Below, piece by piece: positions 1-14,400 of a DNA stretch of 64,000 nt (position 1 is the first letter of the stretch; each line of letters opens with the position of its first letter). This DNA is from Halichondria panicea. Taxonomy: Eukaryota; Porifera; Demospongiae; Suberitida; Halichondriidae. The position numbers were made by a program, and so were the translations under genes. The DNA lies in the NCBI RefSeq assembly GCF_963675165.1, contig NC_087386.1, positions 1,228,931 through 1,292,930 of the forward strand. Reading direction: 5' to 3'. The notes under the pieces were generated by a model. The model saw only the letters and a program-made list of their open reading frames with translations. It ran no database searches and was not told where the DNA came from.

Positions 1-237
1 GAGCATTATGTGTACATGTGTTTATAAGTATTATTAGCAGGCTTGTTGTACAGGTACAGTACTTGTATTGTACGTAGCATTTTTAGTACGAAATTTTACA
101 CATTTAGCACTTGCAAACATTTATGTCGCTATATATACTGTATGCTAGAGTGAGGTCTTTTATTAGCTAAGTATGAACTGTAAGTACCGTGTATGCTTTA
201 CTCATCTGACCACATTTGCTGTTCCGTGGTTGTGCAG

Positions 238-2290
238 GTCTCTCTATTATGCCCGGTGGTATTGTGATCCAGAGAGACGAGGACGGTAAAGAGAGTGGCA
301 TTGGGTTCGTGGAGTTCACCAACAAGGACCAGGCAGAGAGAGCTCTGGAGAGGGACAGGAAGAGCATGGGACACAGGTGGGAGGGATACGGTGTATGGGG
401 TTACATGAGTAATAGATCAGCATTATGTGTTTTTTCATTTGCACATAATAATAATTATAGTTGTTCTGATGCGCCTTATAGATACTGTCATACAGTATTC
501 GGGCGCCGGTTGGATATAATTCTGTCACACGTAGTACCATAAGTATAGATTCATAATTATGTTTTAAGTCTTACGAACTTTAGTGTTGCCTTAAATAGGG
601 TAAATATGGTAAAATGTGTGCATGCAGGTACATGTATGTAGCTATTTTGAGATTCTCTGTTGACCATTTTCACTGATGTTTGTGTCTCCAGGTACATTGA
701 GGTATTCCGCAGCACTGCCGCTGAGATCAAGCCCATCAAGTCTAATAGGCCCACCCCCTACGATCGCCCGGGGAGTACTCGACACCATGGCGGCTATGGT
801 GGGTATGAAGAGTACGGGAGGAGTGAGAGGGGCTTCTCAGGAGGGAGGAGAGGGGGGCGTGGCGGTAGCTGGGGCGGGGGATACAACCGCCACAACCAGT
901 ATGACAACTATAAGGAAGAGCGTGAGTCTTGGGATACCGTTTGTACTGTACATGTAACTGTTAAAATCTGTATGTGTTTATATTGATAATGCAGACAAGT
1001 TCCTTAGGGTGCGTATTATTATGTTCTTGATGATGCCCCTAGCAGGGCGGGGTGGACTCCCCACCACTGTGTATTTGTCGTTTTAGGTCCCATCTTTATT
1101 GATCTTTCAATAAGTTTCTCCCCTTCGTACAGCATACTATGAGGACTCTGCTGGCTATGGTGGTTACAGTGGTAACAACCAAAGCTCCTTTGACCCTGGC
1201 TACCAACAAGCAGCCCCCTCCAGGGGGGCGGTCTCCTACCCCCCAGTGCGGCCCAGTCACCAACCCCCTCGGCCCAATCAGCAATTCCCCCCCTCTGAGC
1301 CAGGCAGCTTTCTTGTTAGGATGAGAGGTCTACCATACTCTGCTAAAGAGAGCGATATTAATAGGTTCTTTGCACCTCAAGTGCCGGTCAAGATTGACCT
1401 TGAATTGGACGGCTATGATCGACCTTCTGGGGACGGTATGGTCACCTTTGCCACACTACAGGACGCTGAACTTGCCATGGGAAAAAACAAGAACAATATT
1501 GGTACATTGTGTGTGTGTGGGTGGGTGGGGTGATCACATTGAAAGTGTCTATCGTACTATTTTTGAGGAAGCTGGTTGCGTACAACATGATAATCGTAGT
1601 TGTTTTCGTGCAGTGTGTTCAGCTTACCTAATCATAGCTTATTTCTTCCCCCCCTCCCTCTCCCCTGTGCAGGCCACCGCTACATTGAGCTGTTCCCAGT
1701 GTTCAACGGGGAGCCTACTCCTGGCCCTCCCCAGCAACAACAGCGCTGGGGTGACCCGAGATCACAACAGGTTAGGACACTATTAGTATACAATACAGTA
1801 ATACGTAGAATAGTGCTTACTTTAGAAATTTCAATCTTTGTATGTATTAATTGTGATCTTGCCTAATTCTGTAACAGTTTAGCTAGTGCGTCAACTAATA
1901 CTATCCTTGTTCATTGATTGCAGGGGCCTCCCCCTCCTGCTGACACTGGGCCCTCTGGCTACCAGAACCAGTATTACCAACCACCACCACAACAAGCCCA
2001 GGGGGGCTATGGTAAGTGAGCAATGAGCACACTGCACGTTACTTGGAATTAAGTAGTAAAATAATTATGCCAACAACTTCAATTTCGGAAAATAATAATT
2101 ATATTGTAGTAATCCAGCTAAACCTTGTTAATTGTACAACTATATAGAACTGTCATATGCTTAACATTATTTTCTTCTTCTCGGTTTCCCAGGCTCTGGA
2201 GGAGGAGGAGGTGGCGGCGGCTCTTATCAGCCACAGTCTGTAGGCTACCAACAGCCACCACCCACCACCTGGGCTGGAGTGGGATACTGA
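238..2290 (+). CDS. HNRNPH-like: hnRNP F/H-like RNA-binding protein (3' part)
   Basis: Nuclear RNA-binding protein of the hnRNP F/H family, which binds G-rich RNA through quasi-RRMs and influences splicing. Exons by GT/AG and frame: 238-376, 692-921, 1133-1501, 1673-1770, 1924-2011, 2193-2290 (TGA). The first two exons give the second half of qRRM2, with GFVEF and the family's MGHRYIEVF. A Gly/Arg/Tyr-rich linker containing YDRPG follows, as in vertebrate hnRNP H. The third exon carries qRRM3 (VRMRGLPY), ending at GHRYIELF in the fourth. The tail is rich in Gly, Pro, Gln and Tyr. qRRM1 and the start of qRRM2 lie before the window. Visible coding is 1022 nt and stays in frame throughout. The family is clear; orthology to one vertebrate member cannot be decided. 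Confidence 0.92.
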
Positions 2291-2362
2291 ATGAACGCAC
2301 AGATGCTTTAAGTATTAACACTAACACTCTAACTATATACATGCTATAATTATAGGCTGCAT

Positions 2363-2368
2363 AATAAA
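2363..2368 (+). terminator. Poly(A) signal AATAAA of the hnRNP gene
   Basis: An AATAAA hexamer lies 72 bp after the hnRNP stop codon, a usual distance for a 3' UTR. Inferred from position only. Confidence 0.5.
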
Positions 2369-2624
2369 TATACTGTACAGTGCCATATTCTATTTGGGTA
2401 ATAATCGTTTTGTTGCATCTGAAAAATGGTTATGCACCTGCAAAGAGGACGCACGAGTATGTCATATGACGTGTTGGTTGGCATATTAAATTACAAAGGA
2501 TACGATTGTTTAATAGATACAGCTTTTAATTAGGCTACCCCGGCGTTCTAAAGGCCCTTGACAGACGTATCTCGTACCCAGAGTGTGCTAGAAGGCTAGA
2601 GAGAAAGAGATCTAGGCTTAGGGA

Positions 2625-3705
2625 ATGACTTCCAGGTTAAGGTATGCTTGCTACACGTACTTAGTACTTGTGTCTGTTCTAGAGCTAACTCCTGATACTA
2701 ATACCAGTACCCACTGTTCTATATAGTTATCAAACCAGCATTGACGTAGAAGTACAAGCTACAATAGTTGAAGTATGAAATGAGATCCACCCTGGCCTGC
2801 TGAATGTAGTCAAGCGTATAAACGCGTACTCCTTTAATATATGTACATGTACATTTTGCACAGTTTTTTTTAATACTGGTACGAAATGTTGCAATATGCA
2901 AGTCTATATTAAATGAGATCACGACTTGTAGTACAGTATTGCATTGTAGTGGACAGTTGATATCACCACACACACACACTACCTCACACATACTTGCCAT
3001 TGTTGTAGAGTCAATGGAGGAAGTATGTCAGCTTGCCCAATACACATAATAGGCTATTGAGTCAATCCACGTACATGAACGCAAGATGACCAGTAACATA
3101 GTGTCCCTTCAACTACATGTACAGATACCTTCCAGTGTAAATTCCAACCATTACCTTGTGATGCCCCAATGCTACGTTCTCTTTCCCTTATACACGCATA
3201 CGTCCTGTCTTGTGTACATGCACCTGTAGCTAGCTTAGAAGGTTACAGATTATATTTATTATAATCAATGTTGTTGCCTTGTTCACCGTGTAAGGTTTGG
3301 TTAATTGCATCAGATATGGAAGTTTTGAGATGAATTTCGATTATAACAAGTTTAACTGAATCCCTACAATGACTATCAGAGCCATTAATGGTCCCCTTGT
3401 TTGGAAACAATGGCTTGTACTTGAAGAGGTCTCAGTTAGTTAAGTGTGTCTCTCAAGTGGATGTCTGTATATGGGGTCGTGAGGTGTACGTAGTTTATTC
3501 CTTGTTGCATATATGCCCTGTATTGTGTATGGTGGGTGATAATGGAATCAAGGAATCAAGGAAGGGACCATTGATAATAGAATTGAATTGATTACATGTA
3601 CGTACACACATTCAATGATGTCCTACATGTAATACATCATATCTACACTCGCTTCCTTTTGCATATACGCACCATCATAATTTGTACTCCCCCCCCCCAC
3701 ACACA

Positions 3706-3762
<57 letters not shown>

Positions 3763-4467
3763 CTATCTATTTAATGCCTTGTGCTAATTTCTAAGAACCA
3801 AAATTAGAGGTTAATGATTGTTTTGTGCTTGCCACCTATAGAAAAACCACATAGACCCATCCCCATTATCAGATACTACCACCACAAAACCTAGCCCAGA
3901 CAATACAGGCCTATTCCTAGGCCTTATAAATTAAGCCTCCCTCAAGGTCAGATTTAGTTGACACAAGCCATGCACAAGGTATTGCAGCAGCCAATATCAA
4001 GTCTAAGATAAGTTCTATAATTTATGTCAGCATTACCTCAAATGTGAATATATAGCTTACAATCAGTATGGCCCCAAGTGAATATTACAATAATTATTCA
4101 GTATATTAGTTGTTCTGAATACAACAAATGAATGGGGAGGGTTGGTGCACCGTTAAAGACTCTTTAACCCATCATTCTCGACTCTCAAGGTCGAGCATCT
4201 GTTTGCTTTTTCTACCTGTATGCATGGTTTTGTGCTGTTTGCTCTTTTGTTCTCTTTTCCTTTTTTTGTTTTTTGTTTTTTGCTTGCCTAACTAGATAGG
4301 ATAATACAAGGTCTCAAAGATCCACCACTAAGTTTACTATACCTAAATATTAGGACATCAGATGCCAACCTTTTTAAAGATTAATTTAAGTGAGCATTCC
4401 GTTTGAGCTAGTAACGCGAACAGTTGACACAATTTCTCCCACACAAATGATACTTTTCGTATACCCT

Positions 4468-4504
<37 letters not shown>

Positions 4505-7500
4505 TGGTGCAGAGATGCTAAGCAGATCTACGAGTGTTTTGTGGAGCTGAGTAGTCCCACTGACTCCACCGAGGCTCAGATACTCAATGTCTACCCCAAG
4601 GACTACGAGTGGGAGGAGGATACAAAGAAACAGATACCAAAGTTCACCTTCCCCACTCGGACCTCCAAGTGAGCTCACCTTAACATGTAGCTGTTTCATT
4701 CTAACCAAGAATGGATCAACAATCCCCTTATAATAATTTCCTTCATAGGAGTATGTATGTACATGTTTAGCATTATTTGCTAAGGTATCACATCGTTATG
4801 TTGGTATATACATGTACTTGATGCATTCTGAGCTACATTGTGTACTGTTAGAGAGATTGCTTGGTTGCTTCGAGTGTGGTTGTGTATACGAACAGTACGT
4901 GCAGGTTAGGTCAGGTGATGTACAGTGTTCAATTACCATGACTGCATGTACAGTGTATACACTGGGACAGCTGTTTCTGTGTGTCCTACACTGACTCTGT
5001 ATCATAAAGAGAAAGCTTCAAGCAGATTGGTGTGTGCATATCATGCAGTAGGCAGGTGTGAAATTTCCCTCTTTTGTTATTGGATGTAAATTGTAAGTGA
5101 TTAGTTTTGTATATTAACACTCAGCATTGGGTACATAGAGACTTGCGATACTTTCAATATCTCTGACAGTGTACATGTATCGCTACTTACCTGGTGCTTG
5201 TACAGTGTATAATGTTGCTGTGTGTTTGAGAAGTCCCTGCTCTAGTGTTTCTTGTGAGAGGGGTTGGTTTGTGTTCCCCTGTACAGTGAAACTTGATAGT
5301 GGTTACCCTTGGTGGGTAGACTAACAGTGGCTGTAATAGAGAGGTGACCTTACTAACACAGGTCTAAGCTATGGAGGCTTTGGGGCCCTGTATTGTAGAT
5401 GGTGGCCTGCTTACAGTGTGATAGACAGACTTGGCCTTTTCTTGCTATATATCCAGTAGGTACCGCATAGCGGGTATATTTCTAGGGTATAAATTAATGT
5501 TCGCTGATTAAGCATGTACCGCGAGCATTTATACCCACGAATTTACTATCGCATGTGAGGAAGAAAACTTGACATGCAAAGATACTGCTGAACCCTCAAC
5601 ACCTCCCATGAATTCAACTGCTGGTAGTTTTTTTGAAGATGATTTTATGCTGCATGCTCCAGAGAGGCTGCTATTCCGCGAAAACCTTTCTAACGGTCTT
5701 TCCGCAAATGTTTATACCCTAGAAATATACCCGGCGGCTATCTGGTATAATATGCAGTATACAACATTCGTAGCCGCACATGTTCTTTAAGATTAGGTCT
5801 ACATGCTGTAACACACATGTACATGCAGTGTACACATAGTATGGCTTATATTGAATTTCTTTACATGTTCGTTAGGAAATAGCATCAAATATGAGTCATA
5901 TGATACACTTGAGTGTTGCCAAACATTGTATACCACTGCTCAGTTTGTGAGCATCTGGCTATTACTTTGGCTATATCATCCTACCCCAGTCGCTACTAAT
6001 CCATACACAGCATAAGATGGCTGATATAGTCGTGCTGCTGGAGTGACACCACCGGGCATTGTGTGGATGATAAAGCAGTCAACTGCAGTGACCTTGTTTG
6101 TAAATAAGAGCATCTAGATTAGGAGGTTCAAGTTACAACGTAATGGACCAATAATTGTTTGCTTTGGTATACAGTAGTATCACTTGAAAAGAACTACAAA
6201 TTCACTAATTACATTTTATACATAATAATATTATGTGTAATACATACCTCATGAATTTTGCCAATACATTGTGTCTGTTCCTATTACTGTCAGTATGCTA
6301 TGAATTTGTTCAGTAACAACTTTCCCCCTCCCATAGTGAGACGGAGGAGCACTTCACGTTTGTCCTGACTGATCTTGAGGGTCGCTATCGGTTTGGATTC
6401 TGTCGATATCCTCCCAATAGAGAGATGTGTATCTGCATCATCAGGTGAGACAGACAGGATGGCTGACTGTAGCCTCACAGGGACTGTCAGGGGAGGCCCT
6501 AGCCAGAGTGTCATTTCCTTCAGACTAAAGTCAGTTAGTCGGCTTCTATTGCTAATACTGCATGTATTGCAGTTCTAACATGCACTCCTGGTTCTATTTA
6601 TAATTTTAGTGAACATGTGAACATTCTCTTTGCATGTTGTTAGGAAGTATGGGTCATATGACACTGAGTGCTGCCAAACATTGAGTACCACTGCTCAGTT
6701 TCGTGAGCATCTGGTTATTTACTTTGGCTATATGATCATACCCCAGTCACTCTGTAGTCCATACACAGTGTATGATGGCTGGTATGGACATTGTGCTGAG
6801 GTGACAGTTATAATTATCCCATGGCATGCTTATCTCATACCTCGATAATTTACCCAGGTGCTGTATACGTGTGCTACTTTAAACATACACCTCACCCACC
6901 CACCCACTCCACCTCACACACACCCACTCCACCACCCACACATCACACACACAGTGACTTCCCCTGGTACAAGGTGTTCTATCGCTCCCTGGACAAGATC
7001 TCTGACCTTCGACTGGACCATCAAGATGAGCTGGTAGAGCCGTTCCTAGCTGGACTACGGAAACACCCCCTCCCCTCCCTGGGCATGGACACTGTACTCA
7101 GTGTGGTGCCTGAGGGCATAGAGACTGGTCAGGTACAGCACTTGTACTGTGTGTACGTGATTGATCTTCTTGTTTAGTCCTGGTTAAATAATTATTTGTA
7201 CTTTCATAGTTCATTTATGATTCTATTTATAATTCTGTTTCAGGTGTACACATTTCCTCTGCCCAATCCCAAGAAGTTACCAGAGATCCCCACTGACGTG
7301 AGTCATAGCCTCCAGTCATGATGTTCATTGACTGTAGCATTATTCTATACATCATTGTGCATTGTACATGACGTTATGTGCGGTGTGGCCTCATTGTGTG
7401 TGTGTGTGTGTGTGCGTGTGCGTGTGCGTGTGCGTGTGCGTGTGCGTGGCCTCATTGTGTGTGTGTGTGTGTGTGTGTGGCATTGACTGATTGCTGCCCC

Positions 7501-8394
7501 CCTCTCAGGATAACTTCACTCAGTTCTACTCCAACCTTCACTACAATGTCATCCTGCACCTGTTCTCAAAGTGAGGCCCCTAGCTCTCATTCACACAGCT
7601 GTGTTTTAACGGATAAATTTGTTTGTGATTTTCTAAAATAAAAATCACTAAATTGTTTCTTTCTTCTTTCTCTTAGCCTGATATTTGAACGAAGAATCAT
7701 CATCACCTCCAGTAGTCTAAGCCTGGTGAGTGTACAAATACCCGTGGTAATTATGATTAAGCCCCTCCAGCAAGCAATCATTACTAACAGTAACCATGGT
7801 TTTCTGACTTTGTTTTGTGTTATGCTCTGGTAGCTATGACCAACCTATGTGGCTTTTGTAAGATCTTACCAAGGCCTTTATTATTATATGATTAAGCCCC
7901 TCCAGCAAGCAATGTTTGAGTATGGCCAATAACATTATACAGTAACCATGGTTTTTTGACTTTGTTTTGTGTTATGCTATGACCAACCGACAGTCACCAT
8001 TTGGTTATGTGGCTCTTGTATGATCTTACTAAGGCCTTCTAGTAGTCCCGTATATAGTGTTACAATCATAATTATGCTCTTACTATTGTTACAGCTATCT
8101 GCCACTGTACACGGAGTGGTGTCCCTCATATATCCACTGCGTTGGTGAGTCTAGCACAGTCTAGTTATGTTGCTTGCTGATACCGTGACAACTGTACCCA
8201 CTAATTAAGTGTGTACTTGTAGTTTGTGTCTGTACTAAGTGTACGTTGTTTTAAATTGTGAGTCTAAACTTACAGTGTTTATTATGGGTGCTATAGACAT
8301 ACCTCAGGACTGTACCTCATTGTCTTTGTTTCATAAGTCAAATAGCAACACTAGCCAGTGCTTGGAATGTACATCGTGATAGTGTACTCACGCG

Positions 8395-8460
<66 letters not shown>

Positions 8461-11400
8461 GAGCACATCTTCATCCCGATCACCCCTCCTCACCTACTGG
8501 ACTACTGTGCTGCCCCCATGCCCTTCCTCATGGGAATACACTCTTCATACATGGACGTGAGTGAAAATCTGTTATTCCTCTGATGACCCTTTACCAGACT
8601 TTTAGCTTTTTTGTACAATTTGATTTTTGTGTGTGTCTGATATTTCAGGAGGTTGCACTCGATCACTCTCTTTACCATTCTAATGTCATAACCAATTTCT
8701 TCACCATTTTAATCGGACCCCCTTCCATAGCTGGTACGGCGGATGCCCATTGACGACGTGGTTCTGTTGGATGTTGACGAGAGTACAATGGAGTCTCCTC
8801 ATGTGGAGGACCTGGAAGCCCTACCCTCGGAGGTGGTGTCTGAGCTCAAGCATGTCCTCAAGAAACAAGCCTCAGCGTATGGGGACACTGTGGCGAGGTC
8901 CTTCCTCAGGGCACAGGTATGTAACTGTACACCCATGGCTGTGCTTATGTAGTCTTGAAGTTGAAGCCACACCCTCAAAAACATTCTCAGTATATAGCAT
9001 TTTGAACAGTTGAATTACCAATTGCAAATGGCTCTTATTTCCACTTGTTCCATTTCATTGCGTATAGTGGGGAGGTACGGAGGTACATGTATGTATTTGG
9101 GTCTGTGGTGCAGTACAGTAAAGTTATATATTTCATGTACACACTGTATGTTAGTGTGTGGACAGTGCAGCAAGGCTTGGTGTAGTCTGTATTGTGATTT
9201 GATTCTAGCCTTATTCGAGCGCATAAATGAGAGTTTTATTCTCTTGTATGCGTTCTTGCCTTATACTGTATAATAAGTGCTAAAAAGCTACAAGAGTAGT
9301 CAGTGCCAATCCTACTGGGTTTAACAATACTCACTCTCCCCTTACATGTAGTGTGTGTACACTGGAGCAAAGCTTGATCCTAGTTATGGTTGATACACAA
9401 TGCATTGATTGATCCACCATCACTTGCCCAGGTGTCCATGATTGGAGGATACCGGAGTGCCCTCAAGCTGAGACCAGGGGAGAAAGATGTTCACTTTGAT
9501 GAGGAACAGTGAGTTATACTGTGCTATTGTAGGAAATTCAATCCTAATTATCAAAAACCTACACGTATACAAGTACTTACTGAAAGCGTATTATTGCTAT
9601 GGATGTTTTATAACTGGCTGCATTATAGACGGCACGGCATACTAGAAACACACGTATGCATAGAGGTAGTCTCCTTCACAAGGCCTCAGAAAGGCCTGGG
9701 ATCGAGGCTAGTATAGAGGGTGGCTAGTATAGAGGGTGGCTGATATAGAGGGTGGCTAGCATAGAGGGTGGCTAGCATACAGTAGAGGTGGCTAGTATAT
9801 TATTGGTGACCACACTAGATAAGCTTAACTCCTTCAGTATGCCCCTATCATCCCTCACACTTGACATTGTTTAGCATAAGCACAAATACATTTACAATAG
9901 TTATTTTAGTCCCTCCTTCCCTCTGCTCAGGTTCCTGCAGTCTCGTCCCAACTCTGAGGAGTTTCTGGAGAAGCTGCTCCATTTCCAACACTTCCGCCAG
10001 TTCATGAACCACAAGATAGACAAGCTCAAGACGAGGAGCCTCGAGAGAGACAGGTTCGACGAGGAGGTCATGATGTTCGAGGAAAGTAAGTGATGGTGGT
10101 GGGGACAAATCAAATAAATGCAGTCAATACAACTTGTCATGTCTGCTCATGTACGTACGTAATTACATGTACAGACATGCAGTATACTGTAAACTGATAT
10201 GTCAACTAGTTTTGCCCCAGAAACCGTATTCTTAGATTTTGTGCAAACGTTCTATGTACACGAATGATGTCCTATGCACATACAGTGTACGTACTTGATA
10301 CAATGTAGTAATACTGACTTCTTTTTTGTAGGCACTGATAAGTACAAGGTGAATTTTGAGAAGTTCATCAGCTCAACAGTGGTAAGTTACTTGCAATAAA
10401 AATATAGTATACTTTTTATTTGTTTCTCACTATCTACAGAAACTCGGCGGCCAAATAAAAGAAAGTGGACGCAAAATGAGAAAAAAGGTTTAAATAATCT
10501 CTCTAACTTCTAATTTGTGTTCGTACTTGGGGGGTATTATTTGTACAGTGGGTTTATTGAACTCGCTGGTGTCGTGAATTGTCACGATACATTGATGTTT
10601 TTGTTGTGGTTCGCTTTTTTCACTCTCTTGTGCCTCTTTGTCACCACTTAGTTCCTTTTTAGGCTGGGATTCTCTTTTTCGTTTTCTAGGTAGAGGTTTG
10701 TCTTTCTTTTCATCAGAGTCTTTCTTTTTTCCTCCCTTACGTACTTTAGGTACTTTAGCAGTGGCTTTTTTGGGCTTTTCTTGCTTACTTTTAGGTTCCT
10801 CTTTCATAATCAACAAACACAAACACCTGAATACATTTATGCTAGCTCATGCCTGGTACTGATGTTATAGTTGGGGCTGAATCAGGATCAGCGATTTTCC
10901 TGCGCATTGCCTCCCTGAGAGCTTCAGATCTTGAACACATATTTATGCTTTGCTACTGTTTACTAGTCAAGCTAGTAGGTTATCACTCACTCCTTTTATA
11001 CAGAGCGCCTGTGTGGCCATTGCTCAGCATTCCTAGCATTAACGAATTAGCTACAAATATTGGTGCACTAACACCTGAATACATTTATGCTAGCTCCTTA
11101 TATTGGTTACACCCCAAAATTCTAAGTAGACTATATTCTTAGATTTTGTGTACTTGTTCTACAATGTACTAATTCTCGGAGCTCTCTTGTCCATCCGCGT
11201 TTCATTTCATTGTCTTTTGTCTTTTTCTATCAACTGGTGTCTCTCATCGCTCCAACTCGTCCAGCTTACAAAATTAAATTATGTTGCTACGCATCCACAC
11301 CTAGCTTTTTGTAACCACGCCTCGCACATGCGTAAGGAAGTTAGACCACCTTACTCGTAGTATATGCATCTTAATAACCACCTTGGTTGTGGTTAGATTC

Positions 11401-14400
11401 TCTTGGCAATTGCCTCAGGCTAAACACAACCACGGTTGCATAGACGCATATTCTACTCGTAGGAGTCAATCCTAATTATGAGTGCACAAACATTTCTGCT
11501 GAAATTATAAATACAAATCACTTGTTCTTATATTGCACACACCCCACAAATCAAAGTAAACTATATTCTTAGTTGGCCGCCACTAAATGAAAGTGGACGC
11601 AAAATGACAAAAAGGGTTGGTACAAATTATTAACTAAAACGATTGTTCATATCTAACTTCTTACTAATAATCAGCACTGCTTTCTTTATCTGTTGTTTTG
11701 TTTTTTCATTGTGTTGTCGCAGTTTTAGTTGGCTGGCTCTTTCTTGATTGTGGTTGACGTACATGTAGTACTTGTGTTGTCGTAACTTCAATTGGCTGGT
11801 GTTTTCTTGGTTGTGGTTGGTTTTGACGTACATGTACTACTTGTGTTGTCGTGACTTCAATTGGCTGGCGTTTTCTTGGTTGTGGTTGTACATGTAGTAC
11901 TTGTGTTGTCGTAACTTCAATTGGCTGGCGTTTTCTTGGTTGTGGTTGGTTTTGACGTAGTACTTGTGTCGCAGCTTTAGTTGGCTGGCTCGGATTTCTT
12001 TTTTGTGGTTGGTTTTGACGTAGTACTTGTGTCGCAGCTTTAGTTGGCTGGCTCGGATTTCTTTGTTGTGGTTGGTTTTGACGTAGTACTTGTGTCGCAC
12101 CTTTAGTTGGCTGGCTCTTTCTTGGTTGTGGCTGGTTTTGACGTAGTACTTGTGTCGCAGCTTCTAGTACATGTGTCGCAGCTTCTAGTACTTGTGTCGC
12201 ATCTTTAGTTGGCTGGCTCGGATTTCGTCGGTTTTGACGTAGTCCTTGTGTTGCAGCTTTAGTTGAGTGATTCGGGTTTGTTGGTTGTTGTAGATGGGGA
12301 TTGTGTGGGTGTCCACGAGGGTTGTGTGGGTGTCCAGGAGGTCCGTGAGGGTTGTGTGGGTGTCCGGAAGGACTGTGAGGGTGGTGTGGACCGCGGTGGT
12401 GATGTCTGTTATGGTGACCTTTACCGCCTCTTGGATGATCATCCATGACTTTGTAGCAGCTTCACAAGTGGCTTCTTTCTTGTCTTGTAGCTTTCTTTGT
12501 TTATTTTTGTCATGTGATGTAGCTATTTATAGCCGCCATACCTATTCATAGCCATACCACATTTGGTTCATTGTTATTGTCGTCGTATGTAGCATAACCA
12601 TGATTATATGCACAACTAATCACACTCTCTTTCTGTTTGTTTTTCTGCAGGCAAAGATCGTATGGAAGAGACTGGTGAGTGAACTGCTCATGGTAGTGCT
12701 ATAACAGTCCTGTTATAATTATCATAGCTGTGAGATCATAAATTATACTCTGTGTGTGTGTGTGCATTCGCCATGAGAATAATGCATTTAGTTTGTGTGT
12801 TTTAACTATGATAATTAGTATGTGTATTTGTACATGTATGTGTTCTTTAAGTGACTTGATAACACTCCTCCCCCACACTTGATAGGACTCCAAGCACCAA
12901 CATCATGGTCATCCTTTGCCTCATGGGAAGACTCACTCGCTGCCCATGAATAAGAGAGCCAGTGAGGGGGGAATCCCTCGACCCATGGTCATGACCCCAC
13001 CCCCTGTCCTCACCGGACCATCACTCGGCAAGGTACTAGACTACTGTCCCTTTTCAAGCCTTCATACAGTAATAGCCGTTCGGGTTTATACTTGTTTCAT
13101 CATGACCCGTACAACAGTTGATTGAAGCTTTAAATGAATACACAATTGTGAGTGTGGTATCTAACAGACAGTGTTGGTGCAAGACACTGTGCACTAATAG
13201 GACCCTCATGAAAACTCACAACGCTGTGGATGTTAGTGGCATTCCTTTCGAAGAAATATTATTTATGTATACTAATACCATATCTTTAACCCCCCCCCCC
13301 CTCCTTGTACAGGTCCACCGCAAGCCTCCCTCAGTGATCCCCTACCACAGACACAAAGAGGGCAAACAAAAACTGGCCGAGATACTCAAACTACAAAACT
13401 TTGGAGAGCCTAAGACAGGCAATCTTGTCACCCCACCGGGAACACCAAGGTGATCGTCGTCAATGCTATATTATACTGTTTGTTTTTCCGCTATAATTTC
13501 CACCAAAAAAGCATAGCATTCCGTTTTGGTTGAATGTCATTGTGGTATTCCATTTTGGTTGCGTGTTGTCAGCGCGTCGTCTAGCTTATCACATAGTTTA
13601 AAAGCTCACCTAAAAAGAATTCTCCACTTGGTAATGGTCATCAGTGTACACAGTTATGCTATTTAACTGGAAGATGCTGAGTTTATTCCCCTCTTTTCCC
13701 TTTAGGTCTGTTGCCAGTGGCGACCAGTCAGAACGAGTATCGCTTGACAGCAGGGGCTCAACAGACATCAGCATACAGTCTGGGGAGGTCGCCATTGGAA
13801 ACCTTATAGACATCTCATCATCACCAACCTGTGAGTGCATAATGCAATAGCAGTAGCAGTACCTTTTGAAAGCCTTGCTAAAATCCAATTATGTGTCGTT
13901 CTGCTGTAGAATTGCACAATTGCATTCTTAGCTATTCTTCTTAGCCAATTTAAAGCAGTCCTTATATCAATAGAGGGTTTTTCTTTATTAGGAGTGTCCA
14001 ATAATTATGTTTGGAATATCAACTGTAGCTAGTCTATCTACTCAGTGCTCATATCTTGTTACTCTCCCCTCTCAGCTGTGCTTCTGCCCCAGTCTGACAC
14101 TGACTCAGTATCCTCGGCTAGCACCAGTGATAATGACATCCCCATCATTATCAATTCACAGCCACATTGGGAGACCTTTGATGATCTGGACACACAATGC
14201 CCACCACCGCCACCTCCCCGGGAAGAACTGCAAAAGCCACTGGAGACACCAGAAATAAGTCTGGAGCAATCAACCACTCCTGTCAATCTGCTGTCAGAGT
14301 CTCTAGGCAGTAACAATCCTTTCGGTGATTTCGATTATGAGGCTTCCCCTGACGGTCCTCAGATTCAGTCAGAATTGATTTTTAACTTGACAGAGTCGAA

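Noticed and set aside
14059-14316. Minus-strand frame with a poly-Gly run
   Set aside because: It is the antisense shadow of the proline run in the last DENND1 exon.
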